DNA from: Mesorhizobium qingshengii
Lineage (GTDB): Bacteria; Pseudomonadota; Alphaproteobacteria; Rhizobiales; Rhizobiaceae
Reading direction: 5' to 3'
DNA length: 64,000 bases
Assembly: GCF_900103325.1 (NCBI RefSeq)
Contig: NZ_FMXM01000003.1
Coordinates: forward strand, 1-64,000
Part shown: one piece after another, positions 16,861-26,041 of the stretch
How positions within the stretch are numbered: position 1 is the stretch's first letter
Layout of the letters: the number at the start of each line of letters is the position of its first letter
Made by a program: the position numbers and the translations under genes
Notes under the pieces: generated by a model
The model's input: the letters and a program-made list of their open reading frames with translations, nothing else
The model's database searches: none
What the model was told of the DNA's origin: nothing

Positions 16861-19631
16861 GCAAAGCTCAGCCTGGCATGGCCATGGATCGCGTCGACAT
16901 CGCCTTCGAGGTCAATGGCGCCGCCATCTCGGTCAACGTGCCGCCGCTGCGCCGGCTGTCTTCCGTGCTGCGTGACGAATTGCGGTTGACCGGCACCAAG
17001 GTCGGTTGCGACGCCGGTGATTGCGGCGCCTGCACGGTGCTGGTCGACGGCGATCCCGTCTGCGCCTGCCTGATGTCGGCGGCTTCCGCCGCGGAGACGG
17101 CGATTACGACCGTCGAGGGGCTCGCCAATGGCCGGCTGTCGGCGTTGCAGGCCTCGTTCCTCGCCCATGGCGCCGCGCAATGCGGCATCTGCACGCCGGC
17201 CCTGCTCGTTGCAGCGACTGCGCTGCTGGACAAGAATCCCAACCCGACCGAGACCGAGGTGCAGGATGCGCTGGGCGGCATTCTCTGCCGCTGCACCGGC
17301 TACCGGAAGATCATCGCGGCGGTGATGGATGCCTCATTGCAGGCAGCCGGCCTCGATTTCCGCTTGCCCCAATCCGGCCACGCGATCGGCTCCTCTCCGG
17401 TCCGGCTCGACGGCGTGCCGAAGGTCACTGGTGGTGAAAAATTCGGCGGCGATTCCTTCCCCGCCGATGCGCTGGCCGTGCTGGTGGTCCGCTCGCCGCA
17501 TTATCACGCCAGCTTCGCCTTCGGCGATCTCGAAGGCTGGGCGAAGCAGCATCCAGGCATCGCCGGTGTGTTCACCGCGGCCGATATTCCGGGAAAGAAC
17601 TGTTTCGGCGTCATCGGCCCGTTCGCCGACCAGCCGACGCTGGCCGAAGGGTTTGCGCGCCTTCGTGGTGAAGCAGTGGCGCTGGTTGCCGGCGAGCGCG
17701 AGGCCATGCTCGATCTGGACCTGTCGGACTTCCCGGTCCGCTGGACCGAATTGCCGCATCTCCTGCAGCCCTGCGAAGCGCAGGCCAGCGGTGCCAAGCT
17801 GATCCATGAGAGCCGCCCGGCGAACCTGCTCACCTCGGGCTTCGTCGAGCGCGGCGAACCCGAGGCGGCGCTTGCCGGCGCTGCCGTCACCGTGTCCGGT
17901 GCGATCGAAACCTCCTATGTCGAGCATGCCTATATCGAACCGGAAGCCGGCTATGCATATCTGGACGGCGACACGCTGGTCGTCGTTGCCTGCACCCAGG
18001 CACCCTACATGGACCGCGACGACACCGCCAAGGTGCTCGGCCTTGCCGCCGACAAGGTGCGCATCGTGCCGACCGCGACGGGCGGCGGCTTTGGTTCGAA
18101 GCTCGACGTCTCGCTGCAGCCGCTGATCGGACTGGTGGCGCTGAAGACCGGCCGCCCGGCGGCGCTGGCCTACACCCGCAACGAATCAATGATGTCGACC
18201 ACGAAGCGCCATCCCTCGGAGATGAAGGCGACCATCGGCGCCGACGCCGACGGCCATGTCACCAGCATGATCTTTGCCGGCGATTTCAACACCGGCGCCT
18301 ATGCCAGCTGGGGCCCGACCGTCGCCAACCGCGTGCCGGTGCATGCTTCCGGCCCCTATGCGACGCCCAACTACCGCGCCGAGGGCCGTGCCATCCACAC
18401 GCATGGGCCGATTTCCGGCGCCTTCCGCGGCTTCGGCGTGCCGCAAGCGACGATCATGCAGGAAACGCTCTACGACGAACTGGCCGGCAAGCTCGGCATG
18501 GACCGGCTCGACTTTCGCTTGAAGAACTGCCTTCGGAACGGCTCCGAAACGGTTACCGGGCAGCGGCTGGACTCCGGTGTCGGCATCGCCGAATGCCTCG
18601 AATCCTTGCGGCCGCATTGGGCGCGAGCCAACGCCGATGCAGATACATTCAATATGGCTAATGTAAATAAAAGGCGCGGCGTTGGTATCGCTTCCTGCTG
18701 GTATGGCTGCGGCAACACCTCGCTGCCCAACCCGTCGACCATCAGGGTCGGCATCTCGCTGTCCGGCGACATTGTACTGCATCAGGGCGCCGTCGATATC
18801 GGCCAGGGCTCCAATACGGTGATAGCCCAGATCTGCGCCGACGCGCTTGGCCTGCCGCTGGAAAAATTCCGGCTGAGGAGCGCCGACACGGCGATCACCC
18901 CCGATGCCGGCAAGACATCGGCCTCGCGCCAGACCTTCGTCACCGGCAAGGCGGCCGAGAAGGCCGGCCGCGCCTTGCGCGAAAAGATTCTGCGCTTTGC
19001 CAATGTGTCCGGGAAGGCGTCCCTGCAGCTGGACGGCTCGGCGATCGTCATCCGCGAGGGTGACGCCGCCCGCCGCATCGAGCTTGCCGCTCTTGACGAG
19101 GATGCCGATGGCTTCGTCTTCCGCGCCGAGGAGACGTACGATCCGCCGACACTGCCGCTCGATGCCAAGGGCCAGGGCAAGCCTTATGCGGTCTACGGCT
19201 ACGGCGCGCAGATCGCCGAGCTGGAAGTCGACCTCAAGCTCGGCACGGTGAAGCTGATCAAGATCACCGCCGCGCACGATGTCGGCAAAGCGATCAACCC
19301 GCTGCTGGTCGAGGGCCAGATCGAAGGCGGCATCGCGCAAGGCATCGGCATGGCGCTGATGGAAGAGTACATTCCCGGTCGCACCGAGAACTTGCACGAC
19401 TATCTCATTCCGACCATCGGCGACGTGCCGCCGATCGAGACGATCCTGATCGAGGTTCCCGACCCGGAAGGTCCGTTCGGCGCCAAGGGCCTGGGCGAGC
19501 ATGTGCTGATCCCGACGGCACCGGCGATCCTCAACGCCATCAGGCACGCCACCGGCGTCCTGGTCACCAAGGTTCCGGCGACGCCGACGCGTATCCGCGC
19601 CGCCATGCGCGACAAGGAGGCACGCCGATGA
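16857..19631 (+). CDS. Fused [2Fe-2S] and molybdopterin subunit of a heterocycle hydroxylase
   Basis: A 924-residue fusion. Residues about 12-160 are a CoxS-type small subunit with two [2Fe-2S] sites: C51, C56, C59, C71, and C109, C112, C144, C146. From about residue 175 follows the large molybdenum subunit with GGGFGSK, GAFRGFGVPQ and, near the C-terminus, GAKGLGEHVLIPTAPAI, whose glutamate is the base that activates the hydroxylating water. The enzyme would insert an oxygen from water into a carbon next to a ring nitrogen or an aldehyde. The neighbours suggest a nicotinate-like substrate, but xanthine, other N-heterocycles and aldehydes cannot be excluded. Starts and ends overlap its neighbours by 4 bases. 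Confidence 0.9.
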   Translation: MSKAQPGMAMDRVDIAFEVNGAAISVNVPPLRRLSSVLRDELRLTGTKVGCDAGDCGACTVLVDGDPVCACLMSAASAAETAITTVEGLANGRLSALQASFLAHGAAQCGICTPALLVAATALLDKNPNPTETEVQDALGGILCRCTGYRKIIAAVMDASLQAAGLDFRLPQSGHAIGSSPVRLDGVPKVTGGEKFGGDSFPADALAVLVVRSPHYHASFAFGDLEGWAKQHPGIAGVFTAADIPGKNCFGVIGPFADQPTLAEGFARLRGEAVALVAGEREAMLDLDLSDFPVRWTELPHLLQPCEAQASGAKLIHESRPANLLTSGFVERGEPEAALAGAAVTVSGAIETSYVEHAYIEPEAGYAYLDGDTLVVVACTQAPYMDRDDTAKVLGLAADKVRIVPTATGGGFGSKLDVSLQPLIGLVALKTGRPAALAYTRNESMMSTTKRHPSEMKATIGADADGHVTSMIFAGDFNTGAYASWGPTVANRVPVHASGPYATPNYRAEGRAIHTHGPISGAFRGFGVPQATIMQETLYDELAGKLGMDRLDFRLKNCLRNGSETVTGQRLDSGVGIAECLESLRPHWARANADADTFNMANVNKRRGVGIASCWYGCGNTSLPNPSTIRVGISLSGDIVLHQGAVDIGQGSNTVIAQICADALGLPLEKFRLRSADTAITPDAGKTSASRQTFVTGKAAEKAGRALREKILRFANVSGKASLQLDGSAIVIREGDAARRIELAALDEDADGFVFRAEETYDPPTLPLDAKGQGKPYAVYGYGAQIAELEVDLKLGTVKLIKITAAHDVGKAINPLLVEGQIEGGIAQGIGMALMEEYIPGRTENLHDYLIPTIGDVPPIETILIEVPDPEGPFGAKGLGEHVLIPTAPAILNAIRHATGVLVTKVPATPTRIRAAMRDKEARR

Positions 19632-21169
19632 GCGAGCTTGCCGAACGCTTCGAAACACATGATCCTGGCGAGAAGCTGGTGGCGGAGAAGATCCGCTGCG
19701 ATGCCTGCCCGGTGATGTGCTACATCGCCGATGGCCGCACCGGCGCCTGCGACCGCTACGGCAATGTCGGCGGCAGGATCGTGCGGATGGACCCGCTGAC
19801 CATCCTCGACCATGCAGCGGAGACCGGCGCCGCCGTGGTGCCGTTCGTCGCCGAGGGCGAGGCATGGGATGGCGAACTGGTCAACACCGGCCGCCGCTTC
19901 GTCACCGCCATCGGTGCGGGCACCACCTATCCCGACTACAAGCCGGCCCCCTTCATCGTCAGCCAGGAGGTCGAAGGCGTCGATCTCGTCACTGTCGTCA
20001 CCGAGGGCATCTTCTCCTACTGCGGCGTCAAGGTGAAGATCGACACCGATCGTCATATCGGACCCGAAACGGCTGTCGTGCGATCGCAGGGCGAGGCGAT
20101 TGGCCATGTCACCACGGGCGAATATGGTTCGCAGATGCTGTCGCTGGGCGGCGTGCACCATCTCACCGGCGGCTCCAAGGCGGAAGGCCGCGCCACCTGC
20201 GACGCGCTGCTCAATCTGTGCAACCGCAAGCCGGTGGAACTCGCCATCGACGGCGGTGCCACCATCATCGTCGAAGCCGGCAAGCCACCCGTCATCGACG
20301 GCAAGCAGGAACACCGTATGCGCGTCGGTTGCGGCTCGGCGACCATCGGCATGTTCGCCACGCAATGGCGCGGCCTCGTCGACGAGGTGGTGGTGGTCGA
20401 CGACCACATCACCGGCGTCGTTTCCGAGCATCAGGCCGGCAAGGTGCTGGGCTGGCAGGATACCGGGATCAAGATCATCGGCCGCCGTTCTACACCTGGC
20501 CGCTATTTCAAGGTATCCGAGCCCGGCCTCGGCTGGGGCGGCACCAGCATATCCGACCCGCTGTCGATCCTCGGCGAGTGGAATGCCAAGAAGGGTGCGC
20601 GGCCGGGCCTGTCGCTGCTGATGGTCTCGACTACCGGCGAGCAGTTCGCCTATTACGAGCTCGACGATGAGTTGAAGCCGGAGCGGAAGCCGTTTCCGGA
20701 GCGGCTGCAAAAGTCCGTCGGACTGATCGAGGAGAATTGCGAGCCGGCGCTGTGCACCGTGTTGTTCATCGGCGGCGCCGGCGGCTCGCTGCGCGCCGGC
20801 GTCACCGAGAACCCGGTCAATCTCACCCGTTCAGTGCAAGGCTTGACCACCTATGTGACGGTCGGCGGCGCGCCGGTCTATGTCTGGCCGGGCGGCGGCA
20901 TCACGCTGATGGTGGATGTCACCCGGGTGCCGGAAGGCGCTTTCGGCTATGTGCCGACCCCGGCGCTGGTGGCACCGATCGAATTCACACTGCGCCGCGA
21001 CGACTACATCAGGCTCGGCGGTTACGAGGCCGAGATCCGCAGCGTCGACGATATCGTTGCCAAGGGTGGCGAATATCTCAATCCACGCCGCGGCACGGAT
21101 GCTGTGGCCGGCAATCCATGGCCGCCACTTGCGCAATTGCACCGCACGCCGACGAACGGGGCCGGATGA
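19628..21169 (+). CDS. 6-hydroxynicotinate-reductase-like iron-sulfur protein
   Basis: A 513-residue protein that I relate to the Hnr family, whose Eubacterium barkeri member reduces 6-hydroxynicotinate to 1,4,5,6-tetrahydro-6-oxonicotinate. Near the N-terminus is a clear Fe-S motif, C24-X2-C27-X3-C31-X9-C41 (IRCDACPVMC). Six more cysteines are scattered later. The remainder is glycine-rich (FIGGAGGSLRAGVTENPVNL, VGGAPVYVWPGGGITLMVDV) with no signal peptide, so it is cytoplasmic. It overlaps both the molybdenum hydroxylase gene and the UPF0280 gene by 4 bases. The family assignment is from memory of annotated homologues; the substrate is inferred. Confidence 0.72.
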   Translation: MSELAERFETHDPGEKLVAEKIRCDACPVMCYIADGRTGACDRYGNVGGRIVRMDPLTILDHAAETGAAVVPFVAEGEAWDGELVNTGRRFVTAIGAGTTYPDYKPAPFIVSQEVEGVDLVTVVTEGIFSYCGVKVKIDTDRHIGPETAVVRSQGEAIGHVTTGEYGSQMLSLGGVHHLTGGSKAEGRATCDALLNLCNRKPVELAIDGGATIIVEAGKPPVIDGKQEHRMRVGCGSATIGMFATQWRGLVDEVVVVDDHITGVVSEHQAGKVLGWQDTGIKIIGRRSTPGRYFKVSEPGLGWGGTSISDPLSILGEWNAKKGARPGLSLLMVSTTGEQFAYYELDDELKPERKPFPERLQKSVGLIEENCEPALCTVLFIGGAGGSLRAGVTENPVNLTRSVQGLTTYVTVGGAPVYVWPGGGITLMVDVTRVPEGAFGYVPTPALVAPIEFTLRRDDYIRLGGYEAEIRSVDDIVAKGGEYLNPRRGTDAVAGNPWPPLAQLHRTPTNGAG

Positions 21170-22053
21170 TGAACGGCCCGCAAGCGCACTGGCTGCAGGA
21201 CGGCAAGCGGCTGCATCTCAACCACGGGCCAATCGACCTGATCGTCGAGGCTTTTGGCGAGGCGCACGAATGCCGCCTGGCCTATGAGCAGGCGGTTGCG
21301 CGCTTCCAGACGATCCTGATCGAGTTGGTCGAGGAGCTTCCCGAATTGCGACTCCCGGCGTTTTTCTTGGCGCCGCGTACCTTCGCCGGGCCGACGGCGC
21401 GCCGCATGGAAGCAGCCGTAATGCCCTTGGCGGAATGCTTCATAACACCAATGGCGGCCGTTGCTGGATCGGTAGCCGACGAAATGCTCGCCGCGCTGCT
21501 TGCCGGTCGCAAGCTCGATCGCGCCTATGTCAATAATGGCGGCGACAGCGCTCTCCATATCGGCAGGGGCCAGTCGATGGGTCTGGCGATTGCCGGCACC
21601 GGCAACGGCATGGCGGACCGGATCACCATTCGCTCAGAAGATGGCGTTCGCGGCGTTGCAACCAGCGGCTGGCGTGGCCGCTCCTTCTCACTTGGCATTG
21701 CCGACGCCGTCACCGTTCTCGCGCGGACTGGCGCCGAGGCCGATGCGGCAGCGACGCTCATTGCCAACGCCGTCGACCTGCCCGGCAATCCCGCCATCAG
21801 GCGCGTTCCCGCACACGAACTGTCGCCCGACAGCGATCTCGGCCCGCGCTTGGTGACACAGGCCGTCGGAACACTTGCATTTGGCGAGGTGGTGCGGGCG
21901 CTGGACAATGGCCTTGCCGTCGCCGAAGATTTTCGCCGGCGCGGGCTGATTGCCGGATCGGCGCTGTTTCTTGGCGGTGAGGCCCGCATCAGCGGCTCCG
22001 TTGCACTCGCCGCGCCCAACAAAATCCCAGGGAAGGAAGTAACCCATGCCTGA
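21166..22053 (+). CDS. UPF0280 family protein (ApbE superfamily)
   Basis: The start ATGATG at 21166 overlaps the stop of the reductase-like gene and gives 295 residues. The family (COG2122, UPF0280) belongs to the ApbE superfamily, whose characterised members attach FMN covalently to threonine or serine. Visible family features are YVNNGGDSALHIGRGQSMGL and VATSGWRGRSFSLGIADAVT, the latter like the ApbE region that binds flavin and metal. There is no signal peptide, unlike most ApbE, so it would act in the cytoplasm. Translational coupling to the Hnr-like gene suggests that protein as its substrate. I found no canonical D-x-x-S/T-G/S-A-T site in the Hnr-like sequence. Confidence 0.85.
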   Translation: MMNGPQAHWLQDGKRLHLNHGPIDLIVEAFGEAHECRLAYEQAVARFQTILIELVEELPELRLPAFFLAPRTFAGPTARRMEAAVMPLAECFITPMAAVAGSVADEMLAALLAGRKLDRAYVNNGGDSALHIGRGQSMGLAIAGTGNGMADRITIRSEDGVRGVATSGWRGRSFSLGIADAVTVLARTGAEADAAATLIANAVDLPGNPAIRRVPAHELSPDSDLGPRLVTQAVGTLAFGEVVRALDNGLAVAEDFRRRGLIAGSALFLGGEARISGSVALAAPNKIPGKEVTHA

Positions 22054-22630
22054 GTTTCCGATCCGCAAGATCGCGGTGCTGACCGAAGAGATCTTTCACG
22101 AGGGCGGGCCGGTGGCCAAGGTGCCGCGCCGGCGCGCCGCCGCGATGGCATTGGTCAAGAACCCGTTCGCAGGGCGCTATGTCGAGGACTTGCAGAGCGC
22201 CATGGATGACCTGAAGCCGCTCGGGCTGCTGCTCGCCGACCGGCTGATCGCGGCCCTCGGCGGCGACGTGAAACAGATCGATGGTTACGGCAAGGGTGCC
22301 ATTGTCGGCACATCAGGTGAACTGGAGCACGGCGCGCTCTGGCATGTGCCGGGCGGATACGCCATGCGCGAGCGGCTCGGCGACGCCAAGGCGATCGTAC
22401 CGTCGGCGAAGAAGGTCGGCGCCTTCGGCTCGAAGCTAGACGTGCCGCTCGGCCACATCAACGCCGCCTATGTGCGCAGCCATTTCGACGCCATGGAAGT
22501 CGGCATCAGCGATGGCCCGCGCCCCGACGAGATCCTGTTCTGCCTCGCCATGACCTGCGGCCCGCGCGTGCATGACCGCATGGGCGGCCTGGCGGCCAAG
22601 GATATCAAGGCCTGGGACGGGCTGCGGTGA
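22046..22630 (+). CDS. DUF1185 (amino acid synthesis family) protein
   Basis: A 194-residue cytoplasmic protein whose start has GGAAGGAAG just upstream. It matches the DUF1185 family over its whole length (FPIRKIAVLTEEIFHEGG at the start, then KGAIVGTSGELEHGALWHVP and GAFGSKLDVPLGHINAAYVR). The family is named for amino acid synthesis on weak grounds; known structures are said to have a chorismate-mutase-like fold. In this cluster it is the only candidate left for the ring-opening hydrolysis step, which is an inference from context. It overlaps UPF0280 by 8 bases and MarR by 4. Confidence 0.82.
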   Translation: MPEFPIRKIAVLTEEIFHEGGPVAKVPRRRAAAMALVKNPFAGRYVEDLQSAMDDLKPLGLLLADRLIAALGGDVKQIDGYGKGAIVGTSGELEHGALWHVPGGYAMRERLGDAKAIVPSAKKVGAFGSKLDVPLGHINAAYVRSHFDAMEVGISDGPRPDEILFCLAMTCGPRVHDRMGGLAAKDIKAWDGLR

Positions 22631-23088
22631 GCGGCGAGGATAATCTGCTCAAGCTGGTCGAGGCCGAAGAGCCTGACGAAAACGACTATCGCCTGCAGGA
22701 GCAGGTCGGCTTCATCCTGCGCAAGGCGCATCAGCGCCATGTCTCGATCTTCGCCGCGCGTATCGCCGATCTGACGCCGCCGCAATTCGCGGCGCTCGCC
22801 AAGCTGCGCGACGTCGGCGAGACCTCGCAGAACCAGCTCGGCACGCTGATCGCCATGGATGCGGCGACGGTGAAGGGCGTCATCGACCGGCTGAAGGCGC
22901 GCGGCCTGGTCGAGCTCTCCAAGCATGAGGTCGACAAAAGGCGCTTGCTGGTCAACCTGACCGCCGAGGGCCGCGACGCGGTCGAGCGCCTGATCCCGCT
23001 GGCCCGCGAGATCACCCAGGAAACGCTGGCGCCGCTCTCGGCCAAGGAGATCGCCACTTTCATGAAGCTGCTGGCCAAACTGGCGTGA
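22627..23088 (+). CDS. MarR-family regulator of the nicotinate-like cluster
   Basis: A 153-residue winged-helix regulator with GTG start overlapping the DUF1185 stop. The HTH is in SQNQLGTLIAMDAATVKGVIDRL and the wing in KHEVDKRRLLVNLTAEGRDAV. MarR proteins usually repress their own operon until an aromatic acid ligand binds, which fits a heterocycle catabolic cluster. A candidate operator lies at 15903-15918 in front of the first gene. Confidence 0.9.
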   Translation: MSGEDNLLKLVEAEEPDENDYRLQEQVGFILRKAHQRHVSIFAARIADLTPPQFAALAKLRDVGETSQNQLGTLIAMDAATVKGVIDRLKARGLVELSKHEVDKRRLLVNLTAEGRDAVERLIPLAREITQETLAPLSAKEIATFMKLLAKLA

Positions 23089-23135
23089 GTGGAGATAATC
23101 CGGATTCTTTCCAGGTGGAGCACGCTGGATCAGGA

Positions 23136-23930
23136 TCAGAGCCTGAACGCCTCCGAAGAAAGCTCCTGCAGCTTCGAAAAGACACCCTTGCCGCCTGATA
23201 TCACCAGCGTCCCGTCTCGCAGTACCGTCTTCGGATCGGGCTTGACGATTTTGCCGCCGGCCTCCTCGATCAACAGCATGCCGGCCAGGCAATCCCAGGC
23301 GTTCATGTGCTGTTCGACATAACCAAGCAGCCGGCCGGCAGCGACATAGGCAAGCATCAAGGCACCTGACGCGTTGCGGAAAAAGACGCCACCTTCGGCC
23401 AAGAGCATGCGGATCAGCACGGCGGCATGTTCGGTTTCCGCCCGGTTTGAGAATCCGGTCCCGACAGACCCTTCTTCCAGGCTGGTGGCCGCGCTCGTCT
23501 TGATCGTCTTGCCATTGACGAAGGCGCCGCCGCCGAGCCTGCCATGGAAGGTCTCGCCGGTCGACGGTTCATGGATGACGCCAACCACCGTCTCTCCGTC
23601 CCTGGCGCAAGCGATCACCACGCACCAGGCCGGGATGCCGCGCACGAAATTGGCGGTGCCGTCGATGGGATCGATGACCCAGACATAGCCGGTCGAGCCG
23701 GCGACCGAGGCATGTTCCTCGCCGACGATACCGTCATGCGGATAGTCCTTGGCAATGGCGGCGCGGATGAACAGTTCGACCTCGCGATCCGCTTGCGAGA
23801 CCAGGTCCTGATGACCCTTGCTCTCGATGGTCAGACTGTCGAGATCGCGGAAATATTTCAGGCCGAGTTCACCGGCCCGCCGCGCCAGATCGATGGCGAA
23901 CTGCACGCGTGCGTCGAGATCATGTGTCAC
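23136..23930 (-). CDS. Inositol-monophosphatase-family phosphatase
   Basis: A 264-residue Mg-dependent phosphatase with the family metal site: GEEHA (E in the first motif), WVIDPIDGTANFVRGIP (DxDGT) and WDCLAGMLLIEEAGG near the C-terminus. Substrates in the family include myo-inositol phosphates, histidinol phosphate and PAP. No neighbour fixes the choice. It is convergent with the MarR gene. Confidence 0.93.
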   Translation of the reverse strand: MTHDLDARVQFAIDLARRAGELGLKYFRDLDSLTIESKGHQDLVSQADREVELFIRAAIAKDYPHDGIVGEEHASVAGSTGYVWVIDPIDGTANFVRGIPAWCVVIACARDGETVVGVIHEPSTGETFHGRLGGGAFVNGKTIKTSAATSLEEGSVGTGFSNRAETEHAAVLIRMLLAEGGVFFRNASGALMLAYVAAGRLLGYVEQHMNAWDCLAGMLLIEEAGGKIVKPDPKTVLRDGTLVISGGKGVFSKLQELSSEAFRL

Positions 23931-23966
23931 CGGAGAGCTCGCTCTTGCCTATGGATGCCCCGCACT

Positions 23967-24096
23967 TAGAGCAGTTCACCGTTTCACGGAAACGGCGAAC
24001 CGCTCTAACTCTTTGTTTTTACGCAATTTCCAAGGAAAAGCGCCGTGCGCTTTTCCCGGGAAAACCGTTTCACACTTTTCCTGTAATTGCTCTAGC
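23967..24096. repeat. Rhizobial mosaic palindromic element
   Basis: Two stacked inverted repeats fill the gap. The first, 23967-24007, has arms TAGAGCAGTTCACCGTTTC and GAAACGGCGAACCGCTCTA around ACG. Next, 24034-24056 is a perfect hairpin GGAAAAGCGC-CGT-GCGCTTTTCC. Then ACCGTTTCACACTTTTCC and ATTGCTCTA resemble the right half of RIME-type elements. It lies upstream of the inositol phosphatase gene and downstream of the luciferase-like gene. Confidence 0.75.
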
Positions 24097-24138
24097 AGAG
24101 CATCGATGTCCGCAAAAGCGCTTGGCGGCCGATAAATC

Positions 24139-25140
24139 TCAGGCCGCCTGCGACAGCGATTTGTGAGCTTCGGCCAGGATCTCGAACGACCGCACCCGGG
24201 CCGCATGATCGAAGATCTGCGCGGTGACCATCAGCTCATCGGCGCCGGTGCGGCGGACAAAGGCGTCGATGCCTTGCCTGACCGTTTCCGGGGAACCCAC
24301 GACGGCGCAGGACAGCGCCTGGTCAAGCATGGTCCTGGCCATCGGATCGAGACCGCAGTCGTAGTTCTCGACCGGCGGCGGCAGTCTTCCGGGCCTGCCG
24401 GTGCGCAGATTGACGAAGGCCTGCTGCAGCGAAGTGAACAGCAATCGCGCCTCGGCATCGGTGGGCGCGGCAAAGACGTTGAGACCGAGCATGACATGCG
24501 GCTTGTCGAGCTGGTCCGACGGCTGGAAGCGCGAGCGGTAGATATCCAGCGCATTGTCGAGTTCCGCCGGCGCGAAATGCGAGGCGAACGCATAGGGCAG
24601 GCCAAGCATGGCGGCGAGTTGGGCGCCGTAGAGGCTGGAACCGAGAATCCAGATCGGCACGTTCTGGCCTTCGCCCGGCACGGCGCGGATGCGCTGACCT
24701 TCCTCGGCCGGCTGGAAATAACCCATCAGCTCGACGACGTCCTGTGGGAAATTGTCGACCCCCGCCTCGAGGTTGCGGCGCAGCGCCCGCGCGGTGCCCA
24801 TGTCGGTGCCGGGCGCCCGGCCAAGGCCGAGATCGATGCGGCCCGGATGCAAGGCGGCCAGGGTGCCGAACTGTTCGGCGATGACCAGCGGCGAATGGTT
24901 GGGCAGCATGATGCCGCCGGCGCCGACGCGAATGGTCCTGGTGCCACCGGCGACATGGGCGATGACGACCGCGGTCGCCGCGCTGGCGATGCCCGGCATG
25001 TTGTGATGCTCGGCCAGCCAGTAGCGCTTGTAGCCCAGCCGCTCGGCATGGCGGGCAAGATCGAGCGAGTTGGCGAGCGACCGCGAGGCATCGCTGCCTT
25101 CGACGATCGGAGACAGGTCGAGGACGGAAAGGTCAGTCAT
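24139..25140 (-). CDS. LLM-class (luciferase-like) flavin-dependent oxidoreductase
   Basis: A 333-residue TIM-barrel protein with the LLM signatures [20 protein letters not shown] (about residues 40-59), [17 protein letters not shown]-like [14 protein letters not shown], and [13 protein letters not shown]. These enzymes use reduced FMN to oxidise organic substrates; the substrate is unknown. It overlaps the stop of the upstream NAT gene by 4 bases and is probably cotranscribed with it. Confidence 0.9.
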   Translation of the reverse strand: MTDLSVLDLSPIVEGSDASRSLANSLDLARHAERLGYKRYWLAEHHNMPGIASAATAVVIAHVAGGTRTIRVGAGGIMLPNHSPLVIAEQFGTLAALHPGRIDLGLGRAPGTDMGTARALRRNLEAGVDNFPQDVVELMGYFQPAEEGQRIRAVPGEGQNVPIWILGSSLYGAQLAAMLGLPYAFASHFAPAELDNALDIYRSRFQPSDQLDKPHVMLGLNVFAAPTDAEARLLFTSLQQAFVNLRTGRPGRLPPPVENYDCGLDPMARTMLDQALSCAVVGSPETVRQGIDAFVRRTGADELMVTAQIFDHAARVRSFEILAEAHKSLSQAA

Positions 25141-25970
25141 GCGTTGGTCTCCACGATGTTCTTTTCGCGCAGCCTGGCTTCGAACGCGGCGCGGTCGGGA
25201 ATGACGATGCCGAGTTGGCCTTGCAGCGTGTCGGCGAGTTCGGCTTCCGTGGCTATTTCCTTCTGCTCGCTGCGGCCGCCAATGTGGTGGATCGACAGGC
25301 GATTGCCGCGCAGTGCGTAACGTTTGTCCGGCAGGGCGAGCGCGGCGAGGATCGAAGAGAGGAAATGCGATGTCGGATTGGTCGACAGGAAGTAGTTGGT
25401 GACGGAATAGTCGACCTCATATTGCGGCTGCAGGTCGAAGCGGTAGAGCGAGCGCCAGTCGCCGCCGATGGCGGCCTGCAGTCGAAAATGATCGTCCGTC
25501 TCGACGATGCGGAAGGTCTCGTGCGGGGTCGTTTGTTCGCGGCCCGGCTCGAGCAGCAGCGGCGCGGTCAAGGTCAGGCCACCGAAACCGACATCGGCGA
25601 TGACGGTGCGGCCGTCGAGTTCGACGCGTAGCAGCATGTGGCCGCGCGCGGTGATGGCATCCTCGCGCTGGCCCCACAGCACCCGCGCGGCAAGGCCGCT
25701 GACCTGAAAACCAAGCGCCCTCAGCGCATGCATGAAAACGAGATTGTGCTCGAAGCAGTAGCCGCCGCGACCGCTGGCGACGATCTTGTCCTGCAACGAG
25801 GCGAGGTCGAGCCGAACCGGCCTGCCAAGGAACGGATCGATGTTCTCGAACGGGATGGCTTGCGGATGCATGAGATGCAGTGCCTCGAGCGTGTCCAGCG
25901 ACGCATCCCTCGAACCGGCATAGCCGATGCGCGTGAAGTAGGCATCGAGATCGAAGGGAGCATCGCTCAT
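25137..25970 (-). CDS. nat: Arylamine N-acetyltransferase
   Basis: Transfers acetyl from acetyl-CoA to arylamines or hydrazines. The start at 25970 gives 277 residues, the size of the characterised Mesorhizobium loti NAT. The catalytic triad is visible as C72 (RGGYCFEHN), H111 (ARGHMLLRV) and D126 (VIADVGFGG). [10 protein letters not shown] near residue 40 is also family-typical. It overlaps the downstream luciferase-like oxidoreductase gene by 4 bases. Confidence 0.93.
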   Translation of the reverse strand: MSDAPFDLDAYFTRIGYAGSRDASLDTLEALHLMHPQAIPFENIDPFLGRPVRLDLASLQDKIVASGRGGYCFEHNLVFMHALRALGFQVSGLAARVLWGQREDAITARGHMLLRVELDGRTVIADVGFGGLTLTAPLLLEPGREQTTPHETFRIVETDDHFRLQAAIGGDWRSLYRFDLQPQYEVDYSVTNYFLSTNPTSHFLSSILAALALPDKRYALRGNRLSIHHIGGRSEQKEIATEAELADTLQGQLGIVIPDRAAFEARLREKNIVETNA

Positions 25971-26041
25971 GGGACAGGCACCGGCATTGACTGGGCCGGA
26001 TATAGGCATTCGATCCGGGTGCCGCAAACACGGTGCGCCGA

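Noticed and set aside
18186-19865. Open frame of 559 codons on the minus strand
   Set aside because: Shadow of the molybdenum subunit and reductase-like genes, with low-complexity Arg/Asp composition and no motifs.
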